This document shows positions 21,120-33,431 of a stretch of 64,000 bases of DNA, in pieces (position 1 is the first letter of the stretch; each line of letters opens with the position of its first letter). The stretch comes from Anthonomus grandis grandis (taxonomy: Eukaryota > Arthropoda > Insecta > Coleoptera > Curculionidae). Position numbers and translations under genes: made by a program. A model generated the notes under the pieces. The model was not told the DNA's origin, did no database searches, and worked only from the letters and a program-made list of their open reading frames with translations. Where the stretch lies: positions 8,370,001 to 8,434,000 of the forward strand of contig NC_065550.1 of assembly GCF_022605725.1 (NCBI RefSeq), in the 5' to 3' direction.

Positions 21120-23370
21120 CGGATTGCCGTTCAGTTTGGTTAGTTCAGTTGGCTTTTGGCTTCTTTGAGTCAGGTTTTCAACGACGCTGGAATCCCCGGT
21201 TACGCGGCCGTGTTGGATATTTTTTTAAGATATGGGATGATGCTGCCGACTATGTTTTTATTATTTTTTTTGAACATGCAACACGGTGTCATTTATGTGG
21301 TGGTCAAGTGATAAGTGATATACTTAAGGGTGGAGGCACATTGAAATGTCTTAAAAGTTAAATTTTATAAACAAATAATTACTTACCAAAATATGTTTTT
21401 GAGACAAAAATTAATACAAAAATATATATAAAAAGCTATTTTTACAAAATTACCAACAAAGTTTAATACAAGTTATAATTCCAACAAACATTATGTTTCC
21501 TTCATTTTCTGTTCAAGACGGTCAAGTTTTTAAATAAAAAGCCCGTTGCACTTAATTAACTAAAAACTAATATACAAAAAATATGTGGAACACATTTTAA
21601 GATATAAGTAGGTTTCACGTAAATATTATAAAGAATAATTGAAATAATTCATAAGACTTAATATCGATGGTAATATAACTTCTTGATCAATAATTTTTTG
21701 TAAAAAGTAACCCATTTTGTCATGTGATTCAATATCTGAAAAATTGTGCAGCGTAGTGAGATCTGTAAAGTAAGGGGTTGTGAGTGAGGATGTTAATAGA
21801 AATAGAAAATAGGCCACATTTTAAGTTTTAAGCGACACAGGAAAATTCTCAATTACCAGTTGTTACAACTATACTTAAAACTATAAAAAGATACCTAGTA
21901 ACAAAAAAAAACATTTTGTTTAAAGACCCCGCATCACGGTTATACAGGACGTCAATAGAGGTGGTATAATTAGAGGAAAGTTGAGCAATATAGTGTCCTT
22001 TTATAATAAAATCTAAAAACTTCCTAAATTTTGCAAAAAACTGAAATTTGGCAAAATCATTTTATTTTTTTTCTGGCGTTATTTCAAAATATATGACAAA
22101 AGTATTTATTAAATGAATAAATTATTGTGACCACTTTTTCTCGCCTATACGATGACACCATTAAATTTAAAATACGACGTTTTGTCTTAAAGAGCCATCA
22201 TCAACTTTGTTTTTCTTTGTCGGCGCTATATTGACCATTTGCAGTTTAACGACGCGGGAATCTTTGGGCGCCCGGCTGTTTTGTTATTTTTTTAAGACAA
22301 GGGCGATGATGATAACAGCGCTTTTATTTATTTTGTTATTGCCGATATTTAAATGCGCTGTGATCTCGCATAAATAACTAGATAAATGTGGTGGTCAAGT
22401 AATGTATTGGAAGGTGCTATCTCTTACAACTTAAATTTTATTAACAAATAATAAATTACTTACCAACATCCTTTTTTGAGAGAAAAATAAATAAATAAAA
22501 ACAAAACAAAAATTCAATAAGCTTTTATCTATTAATTAGAAAATTAACAAAAATATTAAATAAAGGTGATGATATAGGTAGGTTTCACGTAAATATAAAG
22601 AGTAAATTAAATAATTAAAGATTTAATATTTATATACGGTACTATAGTTTTTTAGAGTCAATAATTTTTTGCAAAAAGTAGCCCGTAATGTGATTTTTGA
22701 CAATACGGGTTTGTGAAACCAGCCAATATCTCAAAAACTGTGTAGGGTAGTGAGATCTGTGAAGTACACTTTTTTTGGACAAAAATATTGAAAAATAGAT
22801 ACCTTTAACTGCAATTAATATAAAAATAAAATCGCAAACTTTAAAAGGTTTTGAATAAGGGTGTAACAACACTATAAAATATAGAAAATAGGCCACATTT
22901 TAATTTGCAATACAGGCAAACACTTAATTACTAATTCTTAAAACTAGAAAAAGTTAATAAAAAAAAAAAACAAATATTTTGTTTAACAGTATGAAGGGTC
23001 TCATCGCGATTATACAGGATGTCCAAAATAAGGATGAGCAGTAAATGGTTTAATTAGGCGAAAGTTGCGCAATATAAATGCAATGATTGAATAAATGCAA
23101 TCTAAAAATTGGAAAAATGCCAAATACTTCCTAATATTCAGGAAAAAGGTGAAATTTGGCAAAATGTTTTTTTTTATTTTTTTCTGGCGTTATTTGAAAA
23201 TATAAAATAAAATCATTTATACATTGTTGTAAACACTTTCTCTCATTTACAAGTTAACATCTTTAACTTTTAAATACGACGTTCCTTCTTTAGAGAGTCA
23301 TAATCAACTTTGTTTCTTCTTGTCGACGCCATGTTGGCCACTTGCAGTTTTGAATAACCCTTTTAATTAC
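21120..23370. repeat. Diverged ~1.1-kb tandem duplication (2+ copies)
   Basis: A unit recurs with small indels. The 'cgacgc-ggaatc' block is at 21181 and 22251, TAGGTTTCACGTAAATAT at about 21608 and 22579, TATACAGGAYGTC at about 21940 and 23010, and the 'TCAACTTTGTTT' block at 22202 and 23301. Two full units (about 21120-22200 and 22200-23300) and the start of a third are visible. Each unit's minus strand can encode a short frame starting MAYFL and containing GYFLQKIID, which follows from the duplication and is not evidence for a gene. Confidence 0.8.
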
Positions 23371-23479
23371 TTTTTCAACGAGGTAATTTCTAGTGAGTAG
23401 TTGGAATCATTCCTATTAAATATTATATACCTCTCTCTCTTTTAAATACAATTTCGAATTTCAAAAAATTCAAAACATA

Positions 23480-24870
23480 CTTTATTCATAAATACATGGT
23501 ACTTCTATGATATAAAATAGGCACATTAATCGACATATTAGTAACACATAATTGAAAAACAATATACAATAATGGGTTCAATATACTAGTATAAACACAA
23601 AATGTATTTTCAATTTCAAAGCAAGACGACTTAAAAATTTTTTAGAGTAACATCACAAATTCTAACCTTTACATTTTTACTAAAAACTAATTATATACTA
23701 TTGGCCTATTCCTAACTATCTTCAAAAAATTCTAATGCTATAAAAACACTTGCTTTTAAGAAGTTTTGTTAAGGACTTTTTAAAGCGAGGAGCACTTCTA
23801 GAGACTTTTATGACATTTGGAAAATGATTAAACATTTTTATGCTCAAGTAAATAAGAGAATTCTTACTTCACTTTTCGGGATGGGCATTGGAATATTGTA
23901 TTTTTTCTGATATTATAATGTTTTAAGGAGCCATTATTTTGAAGATACAATTTATATTTTTTGTATATTAGGCAAGCAGACTCAACAATAAACAAGCAAC
24001 ACAAGGAAAGTATCTTTAAATAGGGGTCTGCATGTCCTGTGGGGATTTATGACACATATATTTAATGGCTCGTTTTTTAAAAACAAACATCGAGTCAAAA
24101 AGCCGTTTACTAATGCAACTCCAAAATGTTATTCCATACTGTAGGTATTTTTGTATGAAAGGAAGTTCCAACTTTCGACAAAAAAAAAATAGACCGTTTT
24201 TGCAGATATCAATCACAGTTCATTTAAAACCACTCTAACAGCATAACATCGTCTTAGCCAGTTTTTGCCTCCTGACATATCTCCATAAAACTTAGGTTTA
24301 TGATCGATAACAATTCCAAGAAATCTTTAAAAATTATTCACTTCCAATTCTTTGTTGTGAATCATTAACTGCTCTGAACATAAAAACTTAACAATTTAGT
24401 CTTATCTATGTTTAAAGACAACAAATTAGCATCAAACCACTGTTTAATCATTAATAAATCTTTAGAAATTGTTCTTGTTAATGTGCTTTTATTATTGTCT
24501 GCCCATAAGATATTGGTGTCATCTGCAAAAATAGTGAAGAATCCTCTTATCTGGAGAGACGCCAGGTCATTTATATACAATAGAAATAAAATAGGACCGA
24601 GAAACGAACCCTGCTTACTACACAAAGTTCAGACAAACTGTTATTTGGCTAAACAAACTTTTTTCTGTCTAACAAAACAAAATTTTAACCATTCTAGAAC
24701 AACTCCCCTAAACCCATATCTAGAAAGCTTACCGAGCAGTATTCCATGGTTGACACAGTCAAAGTCTTTAGAGAAGTCGAAGAATACCGCTGCAGCAAAG
24801 TGACCTTCTTCAATCTCAAATATAATCTCTCCAGGAATGAAAACATTACTCGACATTCATTTAATATGTT
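23480..24870 (-). pseudogene. Non-LTR retrotransposon fossil (RT palm to C-terminus)
   Basis: The minus strand shows an RT palm block (AAVFFDFSKDFDCVNHGILL, 24790-24720), then GSFLGPILFLLYINDL and the catalytic IFADDTNI (about 24545), then a C-terminal FVFKKRAIKYMCHKSPQD (about 24090-24030). These lie in different frames with stops between, so the copy is dead. The nearest family in the window is the 34.6-36.8 kb element (shared QKRAVRYICGISPRESC pattern). The 5' end is truncated near 24870, and the 3' end is probably near 23460-23480. Confidence 0.75.
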
Positions 24871-26012
24871 ATTTTTTTTTAATTAGGAAAGTTACCATTC
24901 GTACTATAACCAGTTTCTCAATAATTTTAAAGGCTTTTTAGGCTTTATTTTTATCTTTTTCATGAATGAATTTCATCATGAAAACAATTATTGAAAATAC
25001 TTAAAACACTAAAGACCATAAACATAATATATTGATTTAAAATTTTCTTAAAGTAAAAAAAAGAAAAAGAGAAAATGGTTCTCATAGACATGAAGAGACA
25101 ATATCTTTAAGAGTTCAGATTGATTTTTGTAGATAAAATAGATAAATTTCTGTGAGGTTTATAATTAGATTTTTTTAAAGATTTTCTAATAAGATTTTGA
25201 GATTCCCATTTTAGGTTGTTATAAATCAAAATCTTAATTAATATACGCACACTGATTAATTTTACCTAAAGGAGCCATCGTCTCACAAACTAAACACATT
25301 TACATATATCTATCTATTTGTGATTATGATATCCAAGAAAATTTTTTAAAACTACCAAATTGCAATTCGGCAAACACGAACCTGTGCAAAAACTCTCCCA
25401 CACGACTCAGGGATGATCGGCCGATTACTAATGAGAAGCGACGGACGAAATTATTTTCGCGCATACTGGAGAGAATCGCCATCTATTTTTCACGCATATT
25501 TGCGGTCACGCTTTAGCCCATAAGGTTGCGTATCTTCCCAAATATTCAATCAACGATTTTACTGTACCTACAGTACCTTTTATCCCCAGTCAAACCAGTA
25601 AAGATTAATGACGTCACTGACGCATTTATGACTTCATTTAGTACTGAATCAGTAAACTGAAACAAATATCGGAACGACGTCCAGTAAATTCAGTACTGAC
25701 AGTTGATAACGGTACATACCCAACGTTAAGTAACCCTAAGATGGCCGACGTCCATCCAAATTTTGTTTTCGCCAATCAAGTTTCATGACGCTGACATCAC
25801 ATTACACATAAGAATATATATTCTTATGTGTTATGTGGCTGACATGCCTCCTGACTGACGGAAAATCCAGATACATCTATTCTAATAGCGAATTTATTAA
25901 CAACAAATAAATCATCTTAATTGAAAAAAGCTAAGGTTCAGACTGTTTTCGGTTCCAAGCCTTTTACCCCAGCTCTGCAGTCTGCACATTCCTAGCATTT
26001 ATTAGTTAATTA
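24871..26012. other. Intergenic, contains a perfect palindrome
   Basis: AT-rich to 25370, then a GC-richer block (25380-25900). 25526-25555 is the partner of the inverted repeat at 21058-21087. 25804-25831 is a 28-bp perfect palindrome (ACACATAAGAATAT and its complement). No gene is supported. Confidence 0.6.

Positions 26013-26046
<34 letters not shown>
26013..26046. repeat. (TAA)n microsatellite at a non-LTR 3' end
   Basis: About eleven TAA units in a row directly abut the 3' end of the minus-strand non-LTR element at 26047. Simple-repeat tails are usual for several non-LTR clades in place of poly(A). Confidence 0.9.
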
Positions 26047-26360
26047 TGTCTTTATAAAAAAAAAGCAATACTAATCTTACAATATTACTTAATACTACAT
26101 TGCCAAGAAGGCGAAGATTAGCTTAAAGCTACTCTTTAACTCTTAACCTTCCTAACATTCACAGTTTAAATGGAGAAAACGAGAAAAAAAAAACAAAAAA
26201 AGAAACAAGTATATATAAAGTATTTATCTTCTAGAACACTAGACTATATTTTGGATTGATTTAAAAACAAAAGTTTATAATATTTCCTATACACATTTAA
26301 CGAAGTATTAAATATTGGTTTATAAGTATTAAAGAACTTAACGGCATTATAAGTAAAAGA

Positions 26361-29040
26361 TCACTCGAATAAAGCCGTGGAATGGTGCGGCATGGTGAAG
26401 ATATTGTATCTAATATTTCGAGTGTGAACATGGTTTCTTGGTATTAACTTTTCAAAAAGATATTCAGGTCTTTGACTAACATATAATCGATAAAGAAAAG
26501 TAGAAGTGAAGAATTTGAATAGGTAAGGTAGCGTTAACCACCTCAACTGAAGTATAGAGTCTGATACATGATCAAACTTTCCGAGGTTAAAAATAAATCT
26601 ACAGCAAGTATTCTGCACGCGTTGCAGGCGGTAACGATTTATTTGGTCTAAGCAAGGATAATAAACTATAAGGCAGTAATTTAGAATAGATAAAACAAGA
26701 GCCATTACAAGTTTTTTCCTAGTTTTAAAATTTAAAATGTGTTTATTGGTATAAAGCATACGCATGCGTAAATAACACCTCTGCAGAAGAGTATTAACAT
26801 GTTCCTTAAACCTTAAAGAATTGTCTATTGTAAGTCCCAGAACCTTCACAGCATCAGAGAACAAAATAGTTTCGTTATCCAATTGAATGTGAACAGTTTC
26901 CATTATATTTTTATGTGATCCTCGGTTTGAAAACAAAACCATTTTTGTTTCATTAGGATTAATGACAAGGTTATGCTCTTTTGAAAATTGATTTATTACG
27001 TTCAGATCAGCGTTAATAGTATCAGCCACGTTATCAAAATTAGCAGAGTCAAAATAATGTATGTATTGAGTATCATCAGCATACTGATGTATTTCAGAAT
27101 CTTCAACTAGACCGGGTAAATCTGAAGTATATATAAGAAATAATAATGGGCCTAGGATCGACCCTTGTAGGACACCAGAAATAATGTTTTTCGAAGCAGA
27201 ATATTCATTATTCACCCTCACTTTCTGTGTTCTACGCCATAAGTAAGTTTTAAAAAAGGACAAAACAACCTCACTACAGCCATAATATTTCAGTTTCGCT
27301 ACAAGCAAATCATGATCGATGACATCAAATGCTTTCGAGAAATCAAGAGCTATCATAATGGCTGAAATCTTTTAGTCAAGAGCTCGCATGATATTATCGG
27401 TGACGTTTAGAAGTGAACTAGCTGTACTATGATGTTTCCTAAAACCAGATTGATGGGAAGGGAGGATATTATTTGACATTAAAAATGATGACAGCTGCAT
27501 ATAGACTATTCTTTCGAGAACTTTGGAGATTACGGGAAGCAAACTTATCGGACGCAAATCTTGAATACTTTCAGGACTTCAGGGTTTGGGAATCGGACAT
27601 ACCACTGATTCACGCCAGGCCGTAGGAAAATATCCTACCTCCAAACAACAATTTATAATATGAGTGACATGATCCAGTATATCAGGGAGACATAAGTGTA
27701 ACATACGTCGAGTTATGTTATCCACACCAGAGGCATTGGACCTAATATTTTTTATAGTTTTTTCGACAGTACTTTGGTCTACTAAAGAAAAATGAAAATT
27801 ATCGTAGGTAAATTTATTACTTGAGTAGAAGTTAATTTTGTTACACATTTATCAGATTTATTAAAAACACTTACAAAAAATCATTTATTTGATTTGGATC
27901 AGATATATTAAACGGCAGCTCGTTATTATTCTTGGTTGTTTTAATATTTAAAGTTTCTAGACCTTTCCAAAGTTTTTTACCAGTTTTGTCACTCTCCAAG
28001 CTTGCAAGATATGCAGCTTTTTCTCGTCTTATTGATGCCAACGCAAAATTACGACACTCCGTGTAATATCTCCAATTTTCTAAACACTTGTGATTTTTGT
28101 ATTTAGTCAAAGCCTTATTACGTTCCATTAAAATAAGTCTTAAGGTGTCTGTCAACCAGGGAGCTGGTTTTTTACTGACTCTTATAGTTCTGTAGGGTGC
28201 ATGAATATTAAATAAATAATTAATATTTTGTTCTAAATATTGAACTTTTTTATTTATGTCCTCAAGATAATAAATATTATCCCAGTAAATCTGTGATAAA
28301 TCGATCCTAAAATATATCTCATTGAAATGTTTAAAATTGCGGATGGTTATAAATTTTTGTTTTTGTCTTTTAACTACTAATTTTAAAGTGCAGAAAGGTA
28401 TTTGATTGTGATCACTTAAACCTGAAACAACGGTGCCACTTTTATGACAAATATCTTTAGTATTGATAAAAATGGGATCTAAGCATGTTGCAGTAGTATT
28501 TGTTATACGAGTTGGTTCATTTATTAATTGTACGTACCCAAAAGAGTTAAGCATAGAATATAATGAATTAGGTTTTAACATATCAATATTTAGATCTCCG
28601 AGAATTACTGAATAATCATAGGTCACTAAAAGATGTGGAACAACTTCTTCCAGGAAATTTATAATTTCAAACGCTTTCGATTTAGGGGGCCTGTATATTA
28701 TAAGTATTGCAATATTGTGAATACCAATTCTAACATTTAGGAGCATAAATTCAAAGTTTACATTATTAACATTAATATTTACAATTTCGCACTGAAACAT
28801 TAACCTGACATAGATGCCAACACCACCCCCAACTCTGTCTAATCTATCCTTTCTAAAAAAATTATAACCTGGCATAGAAACCGCACTGCTTAATATATTT
28901 TCATTCAGCCACGTTTCACTTATACCCAAAATATCATATTTATTGTTTACAAAATTGAGAAAATTCGGAAAACTTGGCAATAAAGATCTAATATTTAAAT
29001 TGGCTACATTTAAATGAGAATTTAATTGTTTGTTAGCCAT
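26361..29040 (-). pseudogene. ORF2: endonuclease-reverse transcriptase, broken
   Basis: The endonuclease (29040-27871) starts MANKQLNSHLNVANLNIRSL and shows ISETWLN, DRVGGGVGIYVR, LGDLNID and SDHNQIPF, the catalytic blocks of the EEP nuclease that nicks target DNA. RT blocks follow: SGVDNITRR (27848-27579), MRPISLLPVISKVLER with SGFRKHHST (27557-27372), then FSKAFDVIDHDLL, GVLQGSILGPLLFLIY and the catalytic HQYADDTQYI (27356-26361), ending in a C-terminal thumb region. Stops or shifts occur near 27860, 27575 and 27365, so the enzyme is not made as one chain. The individual pieces are well preserved, indicating moderate age. Confidence 0.9.
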
Positions 29041-29102
29041 TTCTTATAAACTATAAATATAAAATAAACTATAAAAATAGCTATTTATCTCAGTAAAAAA
29101 AG

Positions 29103-29912
29103 TTATTCGTAATTAATTTGAGATCCAAGCTTTAAAAGATATTTCTGATAGGAAAGACAATCTTGATCAAAGCTATAGTAGTTAGTAGAGATAGACTTTA
29201 CATTATGTTTGTTACAAGAACCTAATTTAACACAATTAATACACATTTTTTCTTCAGAAATACATTCTTTCAATTTATGATTTTTTCCGCATTTGGGACA
29301 AGTGTCTTTTTGTTCGCGACAGTCTTTTACGGTGTGACCATATGCACAACATCGAAAACATTTAATAACACGCAGATAGTCCTCCACAACTGACTTGCTC
29401 CATCCCACAAAAACCGATCCTATTCCTAGAAGGCGCTTACGAAGTGCCGGGCAAACTTCAATCACAAGGTCTATTTTGTTATTGCGTTGCTTTAACTTGG
29501 TAATATATTTGATTTCAGATGCTAAATCTGAGATATCATTTAAAGACGTTATGTTGCCTATTATTTGGTCCGGTGTATCTAACCCTTCTAAACGCACTCC
29601 CTTTATGATTAATCTTGGATTAAATTTTTTAGCTTGATCAATATTATATTTTTTGCCCATTTTTGCAATTAAACTAGTTTTTAATGTTTGCAGCGATCTA
29701 TTGTCTTGACAGTGTACTGCAACTCCGCCACGAATTTTTTTGATTAAAAGTGAAACATGTTCAGCACAACATAATAAAAACGCAAAATAGCGATGGTCCA
29801 TACGCCCTATACTACCTATATTATCTACAGTCATTGTGACTACAGAGGCAGACGGGGATGTCGCAGCAGCTGCATTCGCAATTCGCTCATGTATAAGTGG
29901 CTTTAAGTCTTA
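29103..29912 (-). CDS. ORF1: nucleic-acid-binding Gag-like protein, 5' truncated
   Basis: Encodes the RNA-binding protein of the non-LTR element. Near its end are CFRCCAYGHTVKDC and CPKCGKNHKLKEC, then a CINC...C...H segment: a run of zinc knuckles typical of jockey/CR1 ORF1. Before them lies an RRM-like region (IIKGVRLEGLDTPDQIIGNI). The first Met in frame is at 29834, but the frame stays open to about 29910, so the native start is probably lost with the 5' truncation. The stop at 29103 is 63 bases upstream of the ORF2 Met at 29040. Confidence 0.85.
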
Positions 29913-30165
29913 AACTTTTTGACATTGTCATTTTTCAAAATACTTTATATTTACGTTCAGTCGTTTGGCAAACTTGTCTTGTATTTTTATAGGGGAATAA
30001 CCGAATTGCTGATCCTAGAATGAGGTATGAATAGAAAGTGCATATATAAAATTCAGCAATAAATCAAGTTTAAAGTGGTATTAAACACCCTTTTTTTAAG
30101 TTCATATTTAGTTTCTGTTTCTTTCACAATTTAAACACATTATAGATTCCAAAATCAGGCCAAAA
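29913..30165. other. Upstream region of the probable host gene
   Basis: AT-rich, with an in-frame TAG at about 30108 relative to the Met at 30166. CACATTATAG at 30136-30145 could be a splice acceptor if an upstream exon exists. No TATA box or initiator can be assigned with confidence. Confidence 0.35.
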
Positions 30166-30423
30166 ATGTCTATGGTGGACATGATAAATAAGTATGCACC
30201 AAACTACTGGTGCCCATTTGATGGAGATCAAAAACAAGTGCCAACCCACTCAGAGGAGTATCAACAAATATTGTTTGAACTTCAAACAGCTCTTGAAATT
30301 CCAAGAGTTTCTCCAAAAACTGTGAAGAAGATTATACGAATACAGAACAAACATGATTTTGGACAATGCCTTGTAAGAGAGCAGCTGCTTACTGCTGCCA
30401 ACAAAAATATTACCTTTTACAGG
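30166..30423 (+). CDS. Probable host gene, exon 1 (unknown protein, 164 aa in all)
   Basis: Eighty-six codons from an ATG in good context (CCAAAAATG) to a strong donor, AGG|GTAAGT, with the exon ending on a codon boundary. The peptide (starts MSMVDMINKYAPNYWCPFDG, ends NKNITFYR) has even amino-acid composition and no transposon motif. Joined to 57601-57837 it gives an uninterrupted 164-residue protein. The KIIRIQNKHDF segment faintly recalls the first strand of PARP catalytic domains (RIQN), but no His-Tyr-Glu triad is evident, so I do not assign that family. An upstream exon is possible because CACATTATAG precedes the start and the frame is open to 30111. Confidence 0.7.
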
Positions 30424-30477
30424 GTAAGTTCCATGTTAATTTTTTTTTTACTCTTTATCTCACTAGATTAGGCAACT

Positions 30478-30757
30478 AGTTTGTAAATTGTGGGTTATGG
30501 GAGGATGCAATAAAACACTACTCTTCACTCAGCGGCTTTCATTACTATATTGTAACATATGTAATGTAATGTTGTAATTAATATTGTAATGTATGAGATT
30601 TACAAAAAATTCATCATTACAAAAAAAAAAACAAAGGAAACTAAGTTGTAAGGCACAATATTTCATGGTAAGTATAGCCATTCATCTTAACATGAATACT
30701 TTCTTAGCGAAGAGTAGTATTTTATTGCATGCTCCCATAACCCACAATTTATAAACG
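30478..30757. mobile_element. Small inverted-repeat element (MITE-like), ~280 bp
   Basis: 30485-30532 and 30703-30750 are reverse complements with few mismatches over 48 bases (core ATTGTGGGTTATGGGAG, ATGCAATAAAA, CTACTCTTC). Homology extends a few bases outward on both sides. It lies only about 55 bp downstream of the exon 1 donor, in the same intron. No coding content. Confidence 0.8.
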
Positions 30758-30875
30758 AGCTCCCATGTTAAACATTCAAGGTTAGCCAAGTTTGAGGTTG
30801 TTTTTATTTTGATGGAAAAATTACTTTTACCTAAAGTTTGTGGTAATTTATGCAGTTTGGGCTACTAATATTATA

Positions 30876-33431
30876 CAGGGTGTTTGGTGCATCGTGTGCC
30901 AAACTGAATTCAGTGATTGGGGAGGTCTTTGGCTACCTCTTCAGCCCTCATAAAAAAATCTTGCTCAAACAGATTTTTTTATACTGGGTTTTAATGGTTT
31001 TGAGTGAACATTTATTTAAAAAACATTCAAAATTTAAAAGTTGTTAACTTTTACTAAATTTTATTTTCGACCTTTTATTTGCAATGTTTGACGCTTCTTT
31101 TGAAACTAAAATTACCCGCCAGCGACATCTAGGTGTTTTTTTACAGCGCTGCAAACATTTTTTTTCAGTAAAAAATAAGCTTAAACGTCAACTTTCGGTT
31201 TAAATAAAAAAAAAACTAAAAGTGATCATGATCTCCCAATTTTTTTAAAAACATCTCTAGTCTGTTTCCATTCTAATGATGTGCAATATGTCATAAAAAG
31301 TAATTGGTAACATGACTAATTTTCAAATTTACTAAACATAATCGCAATTTTCTAATATTCAACAGGTGAATAAAAACAAGTTTTGTCTTAATCAGCGATT
31401 CAAAGCAGGGAAAATGACATTAAAAAACAAAAATAGCCTTTTAAACATTTATTTCATCATTTACAAATCCTGCTCAAATTGTTCACCTCTGTTTCGAATG
31501 CAGGCCCGACATCTTTGTCGTATTTCTACAGTTGTAGTCCGAAGTCGTATTTCGTTTTTGATTGTATTAAAGGCTGCTTCTATGCGTTGTATCAGTACCT
31601 CCCTCGTTGGAACTTCTATGGCATATACCAGCTCTTTGGCACGTCCCCAGACATAAAAATCTATTGTAGTTAAGCCTGGGGAACGTGGCGGCCATGCAAT
31701 ATGGCACATCTTCATTAAACACGGGCACCTCGGCCAATAATTCCGGCAGATCATTTTGCAGGAACTCTAAATAATTATCGCCATTGAGGTTATCGGGTAG
31801 GTAATGTGGTCCAATTACCTGATTCCCAATCACTCCTGCCCAAACGTTCACACTGAATCGATATTGAAAAGAGTTTTGTCTTTTGGCATGTGGGTTTTCC
31901 TGTTTCGGTGCCCAGTGGTGCAAGTTGTGTAAGTTAAAAATCCCTTCTCTGGTAAATTTAGATTCGTCCGTCCACAGTATTCTTTTTAAAAAATCAGGAT
32001 TTTCCACATCTGTGTGTAACAAAAACCGACAAAAGTGAACTCGTCTGTCAAAGTCACCACCCTCAAGACCTGCAACAAACAAAAATCATTTTAATTCCTC
32101 TGGAGCAGTAAATCATTGCACTAAAAGATTTTCAAGTGTGTCATGTCATAACATAATATCCATTAAATTGCTAAAAGTGACGTCATAATTTTCATTACCT
32201 GCTAAACAAAGGTAATGTCAAATAACTACGTAAACTACGTACCTTGAACAGGAGTCACGTGGAATGGATATTTTTCGTTTTGTCGAAGGACCTTCCACAC
32301 TTTCCATATTGAAATATTAAGTTGTGCCGCCACATCTCTAATGCTTCTTGTGTCCTCTTCTTCAAATAATGCCAGTATTCTTTCGTCCACTTCAACATTA
32401 TGTCGCACAACATGTCCCCTTGGTTCACGGAGAGTGACACTCCCAGTCTCGCGTAATCGCCGGTATGTGTCTGGGAAAACTCTGCGGCCAGGCAATCGTC
32501 GACCAGGAAAGCGTTCGTGGTAAAGCCGTTGCGCTGCACGAGCGACACCACGGGCCTCACCATAAATCATTATGATATCCGCATATTCTTCGTTAGAGTA
32601 TGTCGCCATTGCAACAACGAAATAGTCAACAAAGTTTAAAAATAACAGAAACTTAATAAAACGTAACAAAAAACAACAAAACTTAACGAGAAAATACAAC
32701 CGAATGAAAGAATCGTGGAGTACAGAAATCTAGCACACACGTTAGACAGCAGAGGCAATGATGTCTCAACTAAAAAATAAGATTACATGGCTACTGCGCC
32801 ATGTAATGGACTTCGGACTACAACTGTAGAAATACGACAAAGATGTCGGGCCTGCATTCGAAACAGAGGTGAACAATTTGAGCAGGATTTGTAAATGATG
32901 AAATAAATGTTTAAAAGGCTATTTTTGTTTTTTAATGTCATTTTCCCTGCTTTGAATCGCTGATTAAGACAAAAACTTGTTTTTATTCACCTGTTGAATA
33001 TTAGAAAATTGCGACTGAGAGATGTTTAGTAAATTTGAAAATTAGTTATGTTACCAATTACAAGACATATTGCACATCATTGGAATGGAAACAGACTAGA
33101 GATGTTTTTAAAAAAATTGGGAGATCATGATCACTTTTAGTTTTTTTTTAATTTAAACCGAAAGTTGACGTTTAAGCTTAGATGTCGTTGGCGGGTAATT
33201 TTAGTTTCAAAAGAAGCGTTAAACATTGCAAATAAAAGGTCGAAAATAAAATTTAGTAAAAGTTAACAACTTTTAAATTTTGAATGTTTTTTAAATAAAT
33301 GTTCACTCAAAACCATTAAAACCCAGTATAAAAAAATCTGTTTGAGCAAGATTTTTTTATGAGGGCTGAAGAGGTAGCCAAATTCCCCAATCACTGAATT
33401 CAGTTTGGCACATGATGCACCAAACATCCTG
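30876..33431 (-). mobile_element. Mariner-like DNA transposon with ~570-bp terminal inverted repeats
   Basis: The ends CAGGGTGTTTGGTGCATC (30876) and, on the opposite strand, CAGGATGTTTGGTGCATC (33431) are flanked by TA on both sides, the signature of the IS630-Tc1-mariner superfamily. The terminal repeats are long: about 30876-31540 pairs with about 32810-33431, which overlaps the last coding part of the transposase. Between them, the minus strand carries a two-exon transposase with a deletion. The long repeats probably arose by duplication of the transposase 3' end plus terminus, because a piece of the coding end is present at both ends. Confidence 0.88.
31461..32609 (-). pseudogene. Mariner-like (DDE_3) transposase with one intron; catalytic core deleted
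   Basis: Exon 1 (32609-32243) starts MATYSNEEYADIIMIYGEAR, the DUF4817/HTH type of N-terminus found in many insect Tc1-mariner-like transposases, followed by an HTH with RSIRDVAAQLNISIWKVWKVL. A phase-1 intron follows (32242-32070; CAAG|GTACGT ... TTGCAG|GTCTTG). Exon 2 contains ILWTDESKFTREG (first Asp) and NVWAGVIGNQVIGPHYLP, then loses the frame near 31700 and resumes at IAWPPRSPGLTTIDFYVWG (third Asp). Roughly 40 codons that should carry the 'DGAPPHF' second Asp and the WIGRGG block are missing. It is therefore catalytically dead. The splice sites are intact. Confidence 0.88.

Larger units (their letters stand above)
26047..29912 (-). mobile_element. Near-complete non-LTR retrotransposon (ORF1 + EN-RT)
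   Basis: About 3.9 kb on the minus strand, with a zinc-knuckle ORF1, an apurinic-type endonuclease, a reverse transcriptase and a TAA-repeat tail, in the usual order of jockey/CR1-like elements. It is truncated in the N-terminal part of ORF1: the frame is open to a TAA near 29910 without a start earlier than 29834. ORF2 is interrupted at three places. I cannot assign a clade without a tree. Confidence 0.9.

Noticed and set aside
21092..21361. An 89-codon plus-strand frame
   Set aside because: It lies in a tandem-duplicated unit, and the second unit does not preserve the frame.
21626..22896. Two minus-strand frames both starting MAYFL and sharing GYFLQKIID
   Set aside because: The similarity is explained by the nucleotide duplication; the intervening parts differ and neither has independent support.
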